A DNA stretch of 64,000 nucleotides. Origin: Nocardiopsis alborubida. Lineage in GTDB: Bacteria; Actinomycetota; Actinomycetes; Streptosporangiales; Streptosporangiaceae. A program made the translations under genes and the position numbers. The stretch lies in NCBI RefSeq assembly GCF_012396365.1, contig NZ_JAAXPG010000007.1, positions 124,001 through 188,000 on the forward strand, given 5' to 3'. A model generated the notes under the pieces. The model had not been told where the DNA came from and ran no database searches. It was given only the letters and a program-made list of their open reading frames with translations. Below, piece after piece: positions 16,568 through 25,039 of the stretch; the first letter of the stretch is position 1; each line of letters starts with the position of its first letter.

Positions 16568-17323
16568 TCAGACCCGGACGAGGGACAGGTAGGCGAAGCC
16601 GATCGTCTCGCGGGTGCCGCGCAGCCAGAAGTTCCGGTGCCGGTCCGCCCTGGACCGGACCTCGTCGGTGTCGGGGGAGTCGGGGTTGCGCTCCAACCAC
16701 TCCTCCCACCCCCGGGAGTGCCGGGACTCGAAGTCGTCCCACTCCTCCAGGGTGGCCTGCGACAGCGCCCGCAGCCGGAAGCCGTGGGAGAGGGCGAGGT
16801 CCACCAGGTCGGGCAGCGACCGGTACTGGGCACGGGGGATGCCGGTCATGGCCTCCAGTTCCGTGGGCGTCGGCTCGCGCAGCCAGAAGCACTCGCCGAA
16901 CAGGAACCGGCCGCCGGGTCGGAGCAGGTCGGCGACCGCCTCCAGCGCGTTGACGGTGTGCGTCACCGGGTCGCCGCCCCACACGTGGCTGGCGCCGTTG
17001 TTGACCACCACGTCCGCGTGCGTACCGGACCAGGCGCCCGCGTCGCCGACCGCGAGTTCGACGCGGTCCGCCAGTCCGCGGGCCCGGGCGTTGGCGCGCC
17101 CGTGCTCCACGGCCTCCTCACCGAGGTCGATACCGAACCCGGTGGCGGTCGGTTCGCTGGCCAGGGCGCGCAGCAGCAGTTCGGCCCAGCCGCAGCCGAT
17201 GTCGACGATCCGCCTGCCCTCCAGGGAGTCCAGGTCCCGGATGAGCCTGGCGGCGTGGGCGTCGGAGAGCGGACCGTTGAAGTCGGCGTCGCGGAACAGG
17301 GGAGGCAGGGCTGGTGTGGTCAT
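16568..17323 (-). CDS. class I SAM-dependent methyltransferase
   Basis: 251 residues. SAM motif I is RRIVDIGCGWAELLLRAL (about residue 38), the acidic motif II is GFGIDLGEEAV, and VVVNNGASHVWGG is the catalytic-loop region. The C-terminus contains a Trp/Arg-rich lid (HSRGWEEWLERNPDSPD). It resembles the cyclopropane-fatty-acid/Methyltransf_25 group; acceptor unknown. ATG 17323 was chosen because it starts the conserved N-terminus. Confidence 0.86.
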   Translation of the reverse strand: MTTPALPPLFRDADFNGPLSDAHAARLIRDLDSLEGRRIVDIGCGWAELLLRALASEPTATGFGIDLGEEAVEHGRANARARGLADRVELAVGDAGAWSGTHADVVVNNGASHVWGGDPVTHTVNALEAVADLLRPGGRFLFGECFWLREPTPTELEAMTGIPRAQYRSLPDLVDLALSHGFRLRALSQATLEEWDDFESRHSRGWEEWLERNPDSPDTDEVRSRADRHRNFWLRGTRETIGFAYLSLVRV

Positions 17324-17438
17324 CCAGTCACTCTGGCTCGGACGCCACCGCCCGTCCAGCCGTTTTCGGAGCGCGGGGCCGCCCGCCCCGCAAGGACCCT
17401 GTCGGCACGCCGGGGCGCCGGACCCGCCGGTCATACCC

Positions 17439-17463
17439 GGGTCTGACGCCAGGATCCAGACCC
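17439..17463. promoter_or_regulatory. inverted repeat upstream of a membrane protein gene
   Basis: GGGTCTG-N11-CAGACCC, a perfect 7-bp dyad 44 bp before the membrane protein start at 17507, in the divergent region with the methyltransferase. Binding protein unknown. Confidence 0.35.
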
Positions 17464-17506
17464 CGGTCCGACGCCGGGGAGGGGCCCCGCGGGGCATCGT
17501 CGGGGC

Positions 17507-18286
17507 ATGACCCCTCCACCACGCACCACCCCCGGCACCCCGCACGCCGCGAGCGGCCCGGGCCGCGTACTCCCCGCGGAACGCGCCGACGTCTTCCCCG
17601 GCCGCTGGGTGGGCGGCGCCGCCATGGTTCTGGGACCCCTGCTGATGCTGGCCGGGGCCCTGCTGCGCGTCCGCTTCGACTTCTTCTTTCCCGGGCAGCT
17701 CGCCGCGTACGAGCGACACCCCGGCCTGATGACCACCGCGTACGCCCTCTTCGCGGTCGGCAACCTGCTGCTGTGGCCCGCCGTGGCCGTGCTCGCCGCC
17801 CGCGTCGGCGCACGCGGTCCGGGTTGGGGGCTGTGGGGCGGGCTGCTGGCGATGTCCGGCCTGTTCGCCCGTACCTTCCACGCCGGAGCGGACCACATGG
17901 CCTTCCGGCTGGTCGGCGCCGAGGGCGCCGCGACCGCCACGCGGATCGTCTCCGACACCTACGGGGCCTTCCAGGCCCTGTCCGTCCTGAACCTCGCCGT
18001 CCTGTCCGGCTGGGTCGTGCTCGCGCTCGGCGCCTGGCGCACACGGGTGCTGGGCCCGGTCCGCGCGTTCGCCCTCGCGCTGACGGCGGCCCTGCCGCTG
18101 GGCGTGCTGAAGGGCACCACACCGTGGTCGCTGGTGGCCCTGGCCGGCCTGGCCGTCGCCCTGCTGCCGCTGGGGCTGGCTCTGCTGCGTGAGGGACCGC
18201 GGCCCCGCCGCTCAGCGGTGGCGCTCTGGGTCCTGGTGACGCTGGGCGCCCTGGGGCTGATGTTCGCTTTCGGGCAGGCGGGCTGA
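17507..18286 (+). CDS. polytopic membrane protein of unknown function
   Basis: 259 residues with about seven hydrophobic helices: WVGGAAMVLGPLLMLAGALL (residues 34-54), ALFAVGNLLLWPAVAVLA, WGGLLAMSGLFARTFHAGAD, LSVLNLAVLSGWVVLALGA and further C-terminal helices. The conserved-looking RTFHAGADHMAF after helix 3 could be functional. No family was recognised. The start is ATG 17507. It is followed 26 bp later by a histidine kinase gene but that gene seems to have its own promoter. Confidence 0.75.
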   Translation: MTPPPRTTPGTPHAASGPGRVLPAERADVFPGRWVGGAAMVLGPLLMLAGALLRVRFDFFFPGQLAAYERHPGLMTTAYALFAVGNLLLWPAVAVLAARVGARGPGWGLWGGLLAMSGLFARTFHAGADHMAFRLVGAEGAATATRIVSDTYGAFQALSVLNLAVLSGWVVLALGAWRTRVLGPVRAFALALTAALPLGVLKGTTPWSLVALAGLAVALLPLGLALLREGPRPRRSAVALWVLVTLGALGLMFAFGQAG

Positions 18287-18298
18287 GAGGGGTGGGCC

Positions 18299-18304
18299 GA
18301 TACT
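18299..18304 (+). promoter_or_regulatory. -10 element of a leaderless kinase transcript
   Basis: GATACT ends 8 nt before ATG 18313. No ribosome-binding site precedes this ATG, so a leaderless mRNA is likely. Confidence 0.45.
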
Positions 18305-18312
18305 GTCGGGCG

Positions 18313-19464
18313 ATGCACCGCATCACCAGCCGCCACGCGTACGCCGCCGACCTGGCGGCGGCCCTCGTCCTGACCGCGGTCTACGCCGGATTCGCGCACC
18401 TGTCCCCGGCTGACGGGCAACCGGCCTACGACGGCCCGGCCTGGCTCCTCTGGGCCGTCGCCGCGGCCGTGGGCCTGCCCGTCGCGGTCCGCCGCCGCTG
18501 GCCGCTGCCCGTGCTGGGCACGGTACTGGCCGCCCTCACCGCCGCCACCCTCCTGGACCTGACCAGGGAGCCCTACACCGCGGCGGCTCTGGCCGCCTAC
18601 CTGGTGGGCCTGGCCGAGCCGGCCCGCCGTTCGGTCCCGGCCCTGGTCGCCGCGCTGACGACGGCCGCCGCCGGGGTGTACGCCGGGGAGGCGGTCATCA
18701 CCCCGGCGGGGGACCGGCAGGACGCGGTCGGCCTGGCCTCCCTGGTGGTGCTGGTGGTCGGCGGCGCCTGGGCGGCGGGCTCCGCCGTGCGCTCCCACCG
18801 GGCCGAGGAGCGGCGGCGGGCCGAGCGGGCGCTGACCGGGGAACGGCTGCGCATCGCCCGCGACCTGCACGACGTCGTCTCGCACAACCTCGGTCTGATC
18901 GCCGTCAGAGCGGGCGTGGCAGCCCACGTGGCGGAGGCCGACCCGCGCGAGGCCCGGGGCGCGCTCAGGGACATCGAGGAGACCAGCAGGGCCGCTCTGA
19001 CGGAGATGCGCCGCGCCCTGGGGGTGCTGCGCACCGAACAGGCCCCGCTGGCCCCGGCGCCGGGCCTGGACGGTCTCGACGGACTCGCGCGGGACGCCCG
19101 CGGGGCCGGGGTCGACGTGCGCCTGACGGTCCGCGGCATGCGGGACGTTCCGGAGGGCACGCGCCTGATGGTGTACCGGATCGTGCAGGAGGCCCTGACC
19201 AACGCGATCCGGCACGCGGCTCCGACCCGGTGTGAGGTGACCGTCGCCTCGGACGGCGCGGCGGTCGACATCGAGGTGGTCGACGAGGGGCCCCCGGAAG
19301 GCTCCCCTCGCCCGTCCGGGGGGCCGACGGGGGGCGGGCACGGCCTCCTGGGCATGCGGGAACGGGCGATGATGTGCGGGGGCGGTTTCACCGCGGGCCC
19401 CCGTCCGGAGGGTGGTTTCGCGGTGGCCGTACGACTGCCGACCGGGCAGGAGAGCACGCCGTGA
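18313..19464 (+). CDS. sensor histidine kinase (DesK/NarL type)
   Basis: 383 residues. Five or so membrane helices occupy residues 10-170. The dimerisation/phosphoacceptor motif RLRIARDLHDVVSHNLGLIA (the His after LHD-type) lies near residue 190, and a HATPase_c domain ends in HGLLGMRERA-like motifs. It should autophosphorylate on His in response to an envelope signal and pass the phosphate to the regulator encoded next. GTG at 18292 is an alternative start but is too close to any ribosome site. The stop codon overlaps the regulator start, so the two are translationally coupled. Confidence 0.9.
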   Translation: MHRITSRHAYAADLAAALVLTAVYAGFAHLSPADGQPAYDGPAWLLWAVAAAVGLPVAVRRRWPLPVLGTVLAALTAATLLDLTREPYTAAALAAYLVGLAEPARRSVPALVAALTTAAAGVYAGEAVITPAGDRQDAVGLASLVVLVVGGAWAAGSAVRSHRAEERRRAERALTGERLRIARDLHDVVSHNLGLIAVRAGVAAHVAEADPREARGALRDIEETSRAALTEMRRALGVLRTEQAPLAPAPGLDGLDGLARDARGAGVDVRLTVRGMRDVPEGTRLMVYRIVQEALTNAIRHAAPTRCEVTVASDGAAVDIEVVDEGPPEGSPRPSGGPTGGGHGLLGMRERAMMCGGGFTAGPRPEGGFAVAVRLPTGQESTP

Positions 19465-20204
19465 CCCGACCGACGCGGGCGACGGGGGCCGGAGAGGGCA
19501 CCGGGGCCACGCGTGTGCTCGTCGCCGACGACCAGGCGATGGTCCGCGGCAGCTTCCGCGTCCTGGTCGACCACACCCCCGGGCTGAGCGCCGTCGGCGA
19601 GGCCGCCGACGGAGCCGAGGCCGTGGAGCTCGCCCGCCGCGCACAGCCCGACGTCGTCCTCATGGACATCCGCATGCCCGGGCTGGACGGCATCGAGGCC
19701 ACCCGCCGTATCTGCGCCGACCCCGCGACGGCGGGCGTCCGCGTCCTCATCCTCACCACCTTCGACCTGGACGAGTACGTCTACGCCGCCCTCCGCGCGG
19801 GCGCGGCGGGCTTCCTGTTGAAGGACACGCCGCCGTCGCGGGTCCTGGACGCCATCACCGTCGTCGCCGCGGGGGACGCCCTGCTGGCCCCCTCGGTCAC
19901 CCGGCGGCTCATCTCCGAGTTCACGCGCCGCCCCGAGTCGGGACGCCCTCCGGCCCGCGCCCTCGACGGCGTCACGGACCGCGAGCTGGAGGTCCTCGGG
20001 CTGATCGCCCGCGGCCTGTCCAACACCGAACTGGCCGAGCACCTGCATCTGAGCCTGGCCACGGTCAAGACGCACATCGGGCGGCTGCGGGCCAAGCTCG
20101 CGGCGCGCGACCGCGCGCAGCTGGTGATCACCGCCTACGAGACGGGTCTGGTGGGCGACCGCCGCCGCGGGCCGGGGAAGCCCCGCGACGAGGAACCGTG
20201 CTGA
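19461..20204 (+). CDS. NarL/FixJ-type response regulator
   Basis: 247 residues. The receiver domain is about residues 17-135, with phosphoacceptor Asp in DVVLMDIRMPG and a LLKDTPPSRV switch region. The C-terminal LuxR HTH includes VTDRELEVLGLIARGLSNTELAEHL and LATVKTHIGRL. GTG 19461 overlaps the kinase stop (GTGA). Targets unknown; the DHA2 exporter 250 bp downstream on the same strand is a candidate. Confidence 0.92.
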   Translation: MTRPTRATGAGEGTGATRVLVADDQAMVRGSFRVLVDHTPGLSAVGEAADGAEAVELARRAQPDVVLMDIRMPGLDGIEATRRICADPATAGVRVLILTTFDLDEYVYAALRAGAAGFLLKDTPPSRVLDAITVVAAGDALLAPSVTRRLISEFTRRPESGRPPARALDGVTDRELEVLGLIARGLSNTELAEHLHLSLATVKTHIGRLRAKLAARDRAQLVITAYETGLVGDRRRGPGKPRDEEPC

Positions 20205-20272
20205 GAGCTCCGGTCCGGGGCGGCTCACGGAGCGGCCGGGTATTTCGGGTGCGCCGACCCGGCGGCAGGGTC

Positions 20273-20411
20273 TAGACTGCCGCGCATGATGGCAGTCGCA
20301 GTCACGGAGTAGGCGGGCGTCCGCGCCCGCCGAGCGCCGCGCCCCGTCCTGGGAGGACGGGCGGGGCCTGCTTGGCGTACCGCGCGGGCGAAACGGTTTC
20401 CCTTCCGTTTC
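20273..20411 (+). promoter_or_regulatory. attenuator-like leader of the DHA2 exporter
   Basis: A -10 element TAGACT (20273-20278) is followed 7 nt later by an 8-codon ORF. A perfect hairpin starts on the last base of its stop codon: GGCGGGCG-TCCG-CGCCCGCC (20312-20331). A second perfect hairpin is CCCGTCCT-GGG-AGGACGGG (20343-20361), and a third dyad is GAAACGG-N8-CCGTTTC (20390-20411). A leaderless mini-ORF with mutually placed hairpins is the layout of ribosome-mediated attenuators. Confidence 0.6.
20286..20312 (+). CDS. leader peptide MMAVAVTE
   Basis: Eight codons ATG ATG GCA GTC GCA GTC ACG GAG then TAG, 143 bp before the exporter start. The start is 7 nt after a -10 element and the stop codon overlaps a strong hairpin. 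Translation speed or stalling here could decide whether the exporter is transcribed. Alternatively it is a chance ORF; its position makes that less likely. Confidence 0.5.
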   Translation: MMAVAVTE

Positions 20412-20454
20412 CCGGCCCGCCTCGACGCGGGTCCGACCCGATCGGCCATCACAC

Positions 20455-21924
20455 ATGAACTCCTTCCGAACTCCCGAGGCGCGCCCAGGCCGCCGGGAGC
20501 GCCTCACCGCTGCCCGCCGCTGGTGGGCGCTCGCGGCGGTGTCGATGCTCCAGTTCCTCATCGCCGTGGACGTCACGGTCGTCAACATCGCCCTGCCCTC
20601 CATCGGTGCCGACCTGGACGCCGGGCCGCAGGGCCTGACCTGGGTCGTCGCCGGTTACACGCTGGTCGGCGGCGGCCTGCTGCTGCTCGGCGGGCGCGTC
20701 TGCGACCTGCTGGGGCGGCGGCGCATGCTGCTCCTGGGCGCCGCCCTGTTCGGCGCGGCCTCGCTCGTCGCGGGCGCGGCGCCGGACCTGCCCTGGCTCC
20801 TGGCCGCCCGCTTCGGGCAGGGGGCCGGTGAGGCGCTGGCCTCCCCTGCGGCGATGTCGCTGATCGCCATGCTCTTCCCGGCCCCCCGGGAGCGCGCCAG
20901 GGCCCTCGGTGTCTGGGGCGCCATCTCCAGCTCCGGCCTGGTGGGCGGGGTGCTGCTGTCCGGCGTGATCACCGAGCTGCTGCACTGGCGGTGGATCTTC
21001 CTGGTCAACCTCCCCGTGGTCGCCGTGGTCCTGGTCGCGGTCCCGCTGCTGGTCGCGCCCGACCGCGTTCGCGGCGCGGTACCGGAGGGCCGGGCCACGG
21101 CCGACGCGACCGGTGCCGCACGGCGCCGTCCCGACGTCCTGGGCGGGCTGCTGCTGACGACCGGTCCGCTGGCCCTGGTGCACGGGGTGCTCCAGGCGGC
21201 GGAGCACCCCTGGACGGAGCCGCGGGTGTACGTCCCCGTGCTCGCGGGCGCCGCGGCGATCGGGCTGTTCGTCCTGGTCGAGGCCAGGTCGCGCAACCCG
21301 CTGGTGCCGCTGTCCTTCTTCGCCGACCGCACCAGGCTGGTCGCCAACGGGGCGACGGTGCTGCTCAGCGCGGCGCTGTCGACATCCTTCCTGTTGGTGA
21401 CGCTCTACCTCCAGCACGTGCTGGGGATGAGCCCCATGCAGGCGGGGCTGGCGTACGTGCCGTTCTGCGCGGCGATCCTGGTCTCGGCGACCGTGGTCGG
21501 CCGGGTCATCGGCGCCCTGGGCCTGTCCGGGGCGGCGATCGCGGGCCTGCTGTCGGCCGCGTCCGGAACCGCGTGGCTGTCGCGGCTGCCGGTGGACGGC
21601 AGTCTGTGGACCGACGCCATGCCCGGCATGCTCCTGGTCGGCGTCGGCATGGGCATCGGCCTGATCGCCCTGCAGAACGCCGCCCTGCACGGGGTGACCG
21701 AGGCGGACGCGGGGGTCGCCTCCGGTGTCCAGCGCTCGGTCGACCAGCTCGGCGGGGCCACCGGCATGGCCGTCCTCGTCGGAGCGGCCGTCGCCGCGGG
21801 CGCCTCCGGAGACGTCGCCGCCTCCGTCGAGGGCTACCGCACCGCCTTCACCTGGGCGACCGTCGGCGTCCTGCTCGCCACCGCCGGTGTCGCCCTGTCC
21901 GCCTGGCGGTCCGTCCGCGCCTGA
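20455..21924 (+). CDS. DHA2-family (EmrB/QacA) multidrug MFS exporter
   Basis: 489 residues with 14 predicted helices. Recognisable motifs are FLIAVDVTVVNIALPSIG in helix 1 (motif D1), GGRVCDLLGRRR (motif A between helices 2 and 3), WRWIFLVNLP and the late GLGIGL-like segment. It is a proton-driven exporter of drugs or toxic metabolites in the cytoplasmic membrane. No clear ribosome site precedes ATG 20455, so translation may depend on the leader. The gene ends at a perfect hairpin shared with the convergent FhuF-like gene. Confidence 0.9.
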   Translation: MNSFRTPEARPGRRERLTAARRWWALAAVSMLQFLIAVDVTVVNIALPSIGADLDAGPQGLTWVVAGYTLVGGGLLLLGGRVCDLLGRRRMLLLGAALFGAASLVAGAAPDLPWLLAARFGQGAGEALASPAAMSLIAMLFPAPRERARALGVWGAISSSGLVGGVLLSGVITELLHWRWIFLVNLPVVAVVLVAVPLLVAPDRVRGAVPEGRATADATGAARRRPDVLGGLLLTTGPLALVHGVLQAAEHPWTEPRVYVPVLAGAAAIGLFVLVEARSRNPLVPLSFFADRTRLVANGATVLLSAALSTSFLLVTLYLQHVLGMSPMQAGLAYVPFCAAILVSATVVGRVIGALGLSGAAIAGLLSAASGTAWLSRLPVDGSLWTDAMPGMLLVGVGMGIGLIALQNAALHGVTEADAGVASGVQRSVDQLGGATGMAVLVGAAVAAGASGDVAASVEGYRTAFTWATVGVLLATAGVALSAWRSVRA

Positions 21925-21937
21925 CCGGCACCACCGC

Positions 21938-21977
21938 CCTCCGGGGCCGCCGCACGCGTCCGCGTCGGCCCCGGAGG
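21938..21977. terminator. bidirectional hairpin between exporter and FhuF-like genes
   Basis: Perfect 12-bp arms CCTCCGGGGCCG (21938-21949) and CGGCCCCGGAGG (21966-21977) between two convergent stops. Confidence 0.75.
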
Positions 21978-22040
21978 CCCTGTCCAGCGGGTCCCTGAGG
22001 CTCACCGGCCCGCCCCCTCACGCGAAAACCCAGCAGCGTC

Positions 22041-22781
22041 TCACCGCAACGCGCAGTCCCCGCAGTACCCCGCGCCCGGGAGCCGGTAGTACAGACAGCA
22101 CGTGGTGCGCCGGAACACCCCCAGCCCCGAGGCGTCCACCCCCGTGTAACCGCCGGTCCCGGCCAGGGACGGACGCCCCAGCAGGTCCGCGGCCACCTCC
22201 TCGGCCCGCGCGCGCACCGCGGACCGGTCCGCGCCCAGGGCGCGCACGGCCCCGGCCAGGGCGGCGGCGGTGTTGCCCCGCAGCAGCCCCGGCGCCACCC
22301 CGCCCACCCCCGCCAGTCCCCGTGCCGCGCGCGCCAGGACGCCGAGGACCACCGTGCGCTCGACCCAGTCGGCCAGTTCCGCCGTCCCGCCGGTCGCCGC
22401 CGCGGCCCCGTCCTGCGAGGTGCGCAGCACCACCGGTCCCTCCCGGCGCGGGTCCCAGTGGAAGCGCGCCGCGTCCACCAGCACCCCGTGGCACAGCCCG
22501 GCCGCCAGCACCGGCGACAGCAGCCGTGTCGCCAGCCCCTGCTGGAACACCGACGCCGCCACCCGCCACTCCACCACCGCGTCCGGCTGGCCCGCCAACT
22601 CCGCCAGGCGCTCGCGCACACGCTCCACCTCGGCCGCGAGGACGCGGGACGCCAGCGCCTCGCGGCCTCCCAGCGGCAGCCACCCCGGGCCGGGAGGGGC
22701 CGTCTCCACGGCGAACATCATGTTGATCCGGCCGACCTCCGCCAGGACCGGCCGCACCGCCGTCGTTCCCGTTCCGTCCAT
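22041..22781 (-). CDS. FhuF-like 2Fe-2S protein (ferric reductase type)
   Basis: 246 residues with the FhuF C-terminal signature RRTTCCLYYRLPGAGYCGDC, where the CC and CxxC cysteines bind a 2Fe-2S cluster. The N-terminal part is Ala-rich and helical. FhuF-type proteins reduce ferric siderophores in the cytoplasm to release iron. No siderophore gene is adjacent here. ATG 22781 gives the shortest start consistent with the family. Iron-dependent control would be expected but no box was found. Confidence 0.8.
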   Translation of the reverse strand: MDGTGTTAVRPVLAEVGRINMMFAVETAPPGPGWLPLGGREALASRVLAAEVERVRERLAELAGQPDAVVEWRVAASVFQQGLATRLLSPVLAAGLCHGVLVDAARFHWDPRREGPVVLRTSQDGAAAATGGTAELADWVERTVVLGVLARAARGLAGVGGVAPGLLRGNTAAALAGAVRALGADRSAVRARAEEVAADLLGRPSLAGTGGYTGVDASGLGVFRRTTCCLYYRLPGAGYCGDCALR

Positions 22782-22879
22782 CCCCGCACCCGTCCTTCTC
22801 CCGCCCGGCCGCTCCGAGTGGTGCCAGCACCACCGGCACTCCACGTGCTGATGGGTTCGTGCCTTCCGGCCGCCGAATC

Positions 22880-22885
22880 TAGATT
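22880..22885 (+). promoter_or_regulatory. -10 element of a leaderless kinase transcript
   Basis: TAGATT ends 6 nt before the GTG start at 22892; no ribosome-binding site is visible. Confidence 0.45.
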
Positions 22886-22891
22886 GGTTGC

Positions 22892-24292
22892 GTGACCGGT
22901 CAGAGCACGCGCGCCAGCGCCAGGAACGGCGGGAGAGGGGGGATCCTCACCGCCCTCTCCGGTCTGCCCCGCGTGGCCGAAGCCTACGGGTCAGGCTGGC
23001 GCGTGCGCGTGGTCGAGGTCCTGCACCTGATGACCTCGCTGGCCCTGGCCCTGTGCTACCTGGTGCCCGCGTCCATGCTGGTCGTCTCGGCCACCTGGGC
23101 CGGCTTCGCCGTCTCCGGCCCCTGGCTGCCCGAGGTGTCCCGACTGGTCCCCGGCCGGATGCTCCCGGACTCGCTCTCCTTCCTGGTCGGCCTCCCGGCC
23201 CTGGCGACCCTGTCGGCCCGCCTGTCCTGCCGGGTCCAGCGCAACCGGCTGGACACCGTGTTCGGGATCGTGGAGACCAGCCCGCCCGACCCCCTGGCCC
23301 ACGACAAGCCGTTCGTGCGCACCTGGCGGTTCGTGTTCGGCCGCGACGCCTGGTCGGCGGTCGTCTACAGCACCGTCGCCGGGTTCCACGGCCTGCTGGC
23401 CGGGGGCGTGGTGGTGGCGCTGGTGGTGTGCGGCGGGGCGTCGGTCGTGGGCGCCCTGCTCGGCATCGTGTTCGTGCTGGTGATGGGCTCTCCCGGGGAC
23501 CTGGTCGGCCCCCTGGTCCTGGTCGTGTTCGGACCGCTGTGCGCCCTCGTCGGGCTGCGCCTGGCCCCCTACATGGTCGCCACCGAGGTCCTGTTGCACC
23601 GCAGGCTGCTGTTCGAGGCGCCCGAGGTGCGCATCCGCCGCCGCCTGCTCCACGTCCAGGACAGCCGCCTGCGCATGGTCGACGCCGCCGAGGCAGAGCG
23701 CCGCCGCATCGAACGCGATCTGCACGACGGCGCCCAGCAGCGCCTGCTCGCCCTGACCATGACCCTGACCCGGGCGCGCTCGCGCGTGGCCACCGACCCC
23801 GACACGGCCCTGGAACTGATCACCGAGGCCCAGCGCGAGTCCCGGGAGGTCATGGACGAGCTGCGCCAGGTGGCGCGCGGGCTCCACCCCCGGGTCCTGA
23901 CCGACCACGGGCTGGGCGCGGCCCTGCCCGTGGCCGCCGGACGCGCCCCGGTTCCCGTGCGGGTGGACGTCGAGTTCGAGGAGCGCCCCTCCCCGCGCGC
24001 CGAGGGCGTGGCCTACTACGTGGCCTGCGAGGCGCTCGCCAACGTCGCCAAGCACTCCGGCGCCACCGGGGTCACCGTGGCCGCGGAGCGGGTGGCGCGC
24101 CCCGCCCGAAACGGCGGCGACCTGCTGCGGCTCACCGTCACCGACGACGGCTCCGGAGGGGCCGAGCTCGGGGCGGGCACGGGCCTGAACGGCCTGTTGG
24201 ACCGCGTGGACGCGGTCGACGGCGTCCTGACCATCCACAGCCCGGCCGGTGAGGGCACCGTCCTGACCGCCGACATCCCCTGGGAGGCATGA
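22892..24292 (+). CDS. sensor histidine kinase with sensor-type membrane domain
   Basis: 466 residues. The N-terminal membrane sensor domain (about residues 25-250) resembles the stand-alone protein at 6140-6871. The HisKA_3 motif is AERRRIERDLHDGAQQRLLAL (about residue 270), and the HATPase_c domain includes ACEALANVAKHSGA and TDDGSGGAELG. It likely senses envelope state and phosphorylates the regulator translated from the overlapping ATGA. The same architecture recurs at 59338. Confidence 0.9.
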   Translation: MTGQSTRASARNGGRGGILTALSGLPRVAEAYGSGWRVRVVEVLHLMTSLALALCYLVPASMLVVSATWAGFAVSGPWLPEVSRLVPGRMLPDSLSFLVGLPALATLSARLSCRVQRNRLDTVFGIVETSPPDPLAHDKPFVRTWRFVFGRDAWSAVVYSTVAGFHGLLAGGVVVALVVCGGASVVGALLGIVFVLVMGSPGDLVGPLVLVVFGPLCALVGLRLAPYMVATEVLLHRRLLFEAPEVRIRRRLLHVQDSRLRMVDAAEAERRRIERDLHDGAQQRLLALTMTLTRARSRVATDPDTALELITEAQRESREVMDELRQVARGLHPRVLTDHGLGAALPVAAGRAPVPVRVDVEFEERPSPRAEGVAYYVACEALANVAKHSGATGVTVAAERVARPARNGGDLLRLTVTDDGSGGAELGAGTGLNGLLDRVDAVDGVLTIHSPAGEGTVLTADIPWEA

Positions 24293-24993
24293 CCGTGTAC
24301 ACCGGTGCGAACCCCGTCCAGCCTGAGGAGAGGGGGCCCAGGGTGGTCATCGCCGAGGACTCGGTGCTGCTGCGCAGCGGGATGGCCCGTCTGCTGGAGG
24401 ACGCCGGGGTGGAGATCGTCGAGCAGGTCGGCGACGCCGACGCGCTGATGCGGGCGGTGGAGGAGCACCCCGACGTGGACCTGTGCCTGGTCGACATCCG
24501 CATGCCGCCCACCTACTCCGAGGAGGGCATCCAGGCGGGTATCGCCATCCGCCAGAAGTACCCGGAGGTGGCGGTCCTGCTGCTGTCCCAGCACGTGGTC
24601 AGCCGCTACGCCGCCGACCTGCTCGGCAGCGGGGCCAGCAAGGTCGGTTACCTGCTCAAGGACCGCGTCGCCGACATCGACGAGTTCCTGTCGGTGCTGC
24701 GCCGGGTCGCCGGGGGAGGCGCCGCCATCGACCCGGAGGTGGTCTCGCAGCTGCTCAGCCGCCGACGGGACAACGCCCTGACGCGGCTCACCCCCCGTGA
24801 GACCGAGGTGCTGGAGCTCATGGCGCAGGGGCTGAACAACGCGGGCGTGGCCTCGCGGCTGACCGTCACCGAACGCGCCGTGGAGAAGCACATCCGCTCG
24901 ATCTTCACCAAGCTCGACCTGGGCCACGACGACCACGACCACCGCAGGGTGCAGGCCGTGCTGCGCTACCTGCGCGGCGCGGACCGGGACTGA
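24289..24993 (+). CDS. NarL-type response regulator
   Basis: 234 residues. The receiver contains the phosphoacceptor in LCLVDIRMPPTYSEEGIQA and YLLKDRVADIDEFL; the LuxR HTH has LTPRETEVLELMAQGLNNAGVASRL and ERAVEKHIRSIF. It overlaps the kinase stop by 4 nt. It is clearly paralogous to the regulator at 60584 (shared VGDADAL, RMPPT, LLKDRV, VEKH). The DUF4097 gene 46 bp downstream is the probable third member of the operon. Confidence 0.92.
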   Translation: MTVYTGANPVQPEERGPRVVIAEDSVLLRSGMARLLEDAGVEIVEQVGDADALMRAVEEHPDVDLCLVDIRMPPTYSEEGIQAGIAIRQKYPEVAVLLLSQHVVSRYAADLLGSGASKVGYLLKDRVADIDEFLSVLRRVAGGGAAIDPEVVSQLLSRRRDNALTRLTPRETEVLELMAQGLNNAGVASRLTVTERAVEKHIRSIFTKLDLGHDDHDHRRVQAVLRYLRGADRD

Positions 24994-25039
24994 CCGCGGA
25001 CATCAGAGGGGGCGAGAGCCCAGCAAGGAAGGAAGAACA

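Noticed and set aside
19374-19460. Longer start for the response regulator inside the kinase gene
   Set aside because: It would overlap the kinase by about 90 bp; GTG 19461 gives the usual coupled GTGA overlap and a normal N-terminus.
18597-20603. Long antisense frame over the kinase/regulator pair
   Set aside because: Same GC artefact; the sense strand encodes clear kinase and receiver domains with correct codon-position bias.
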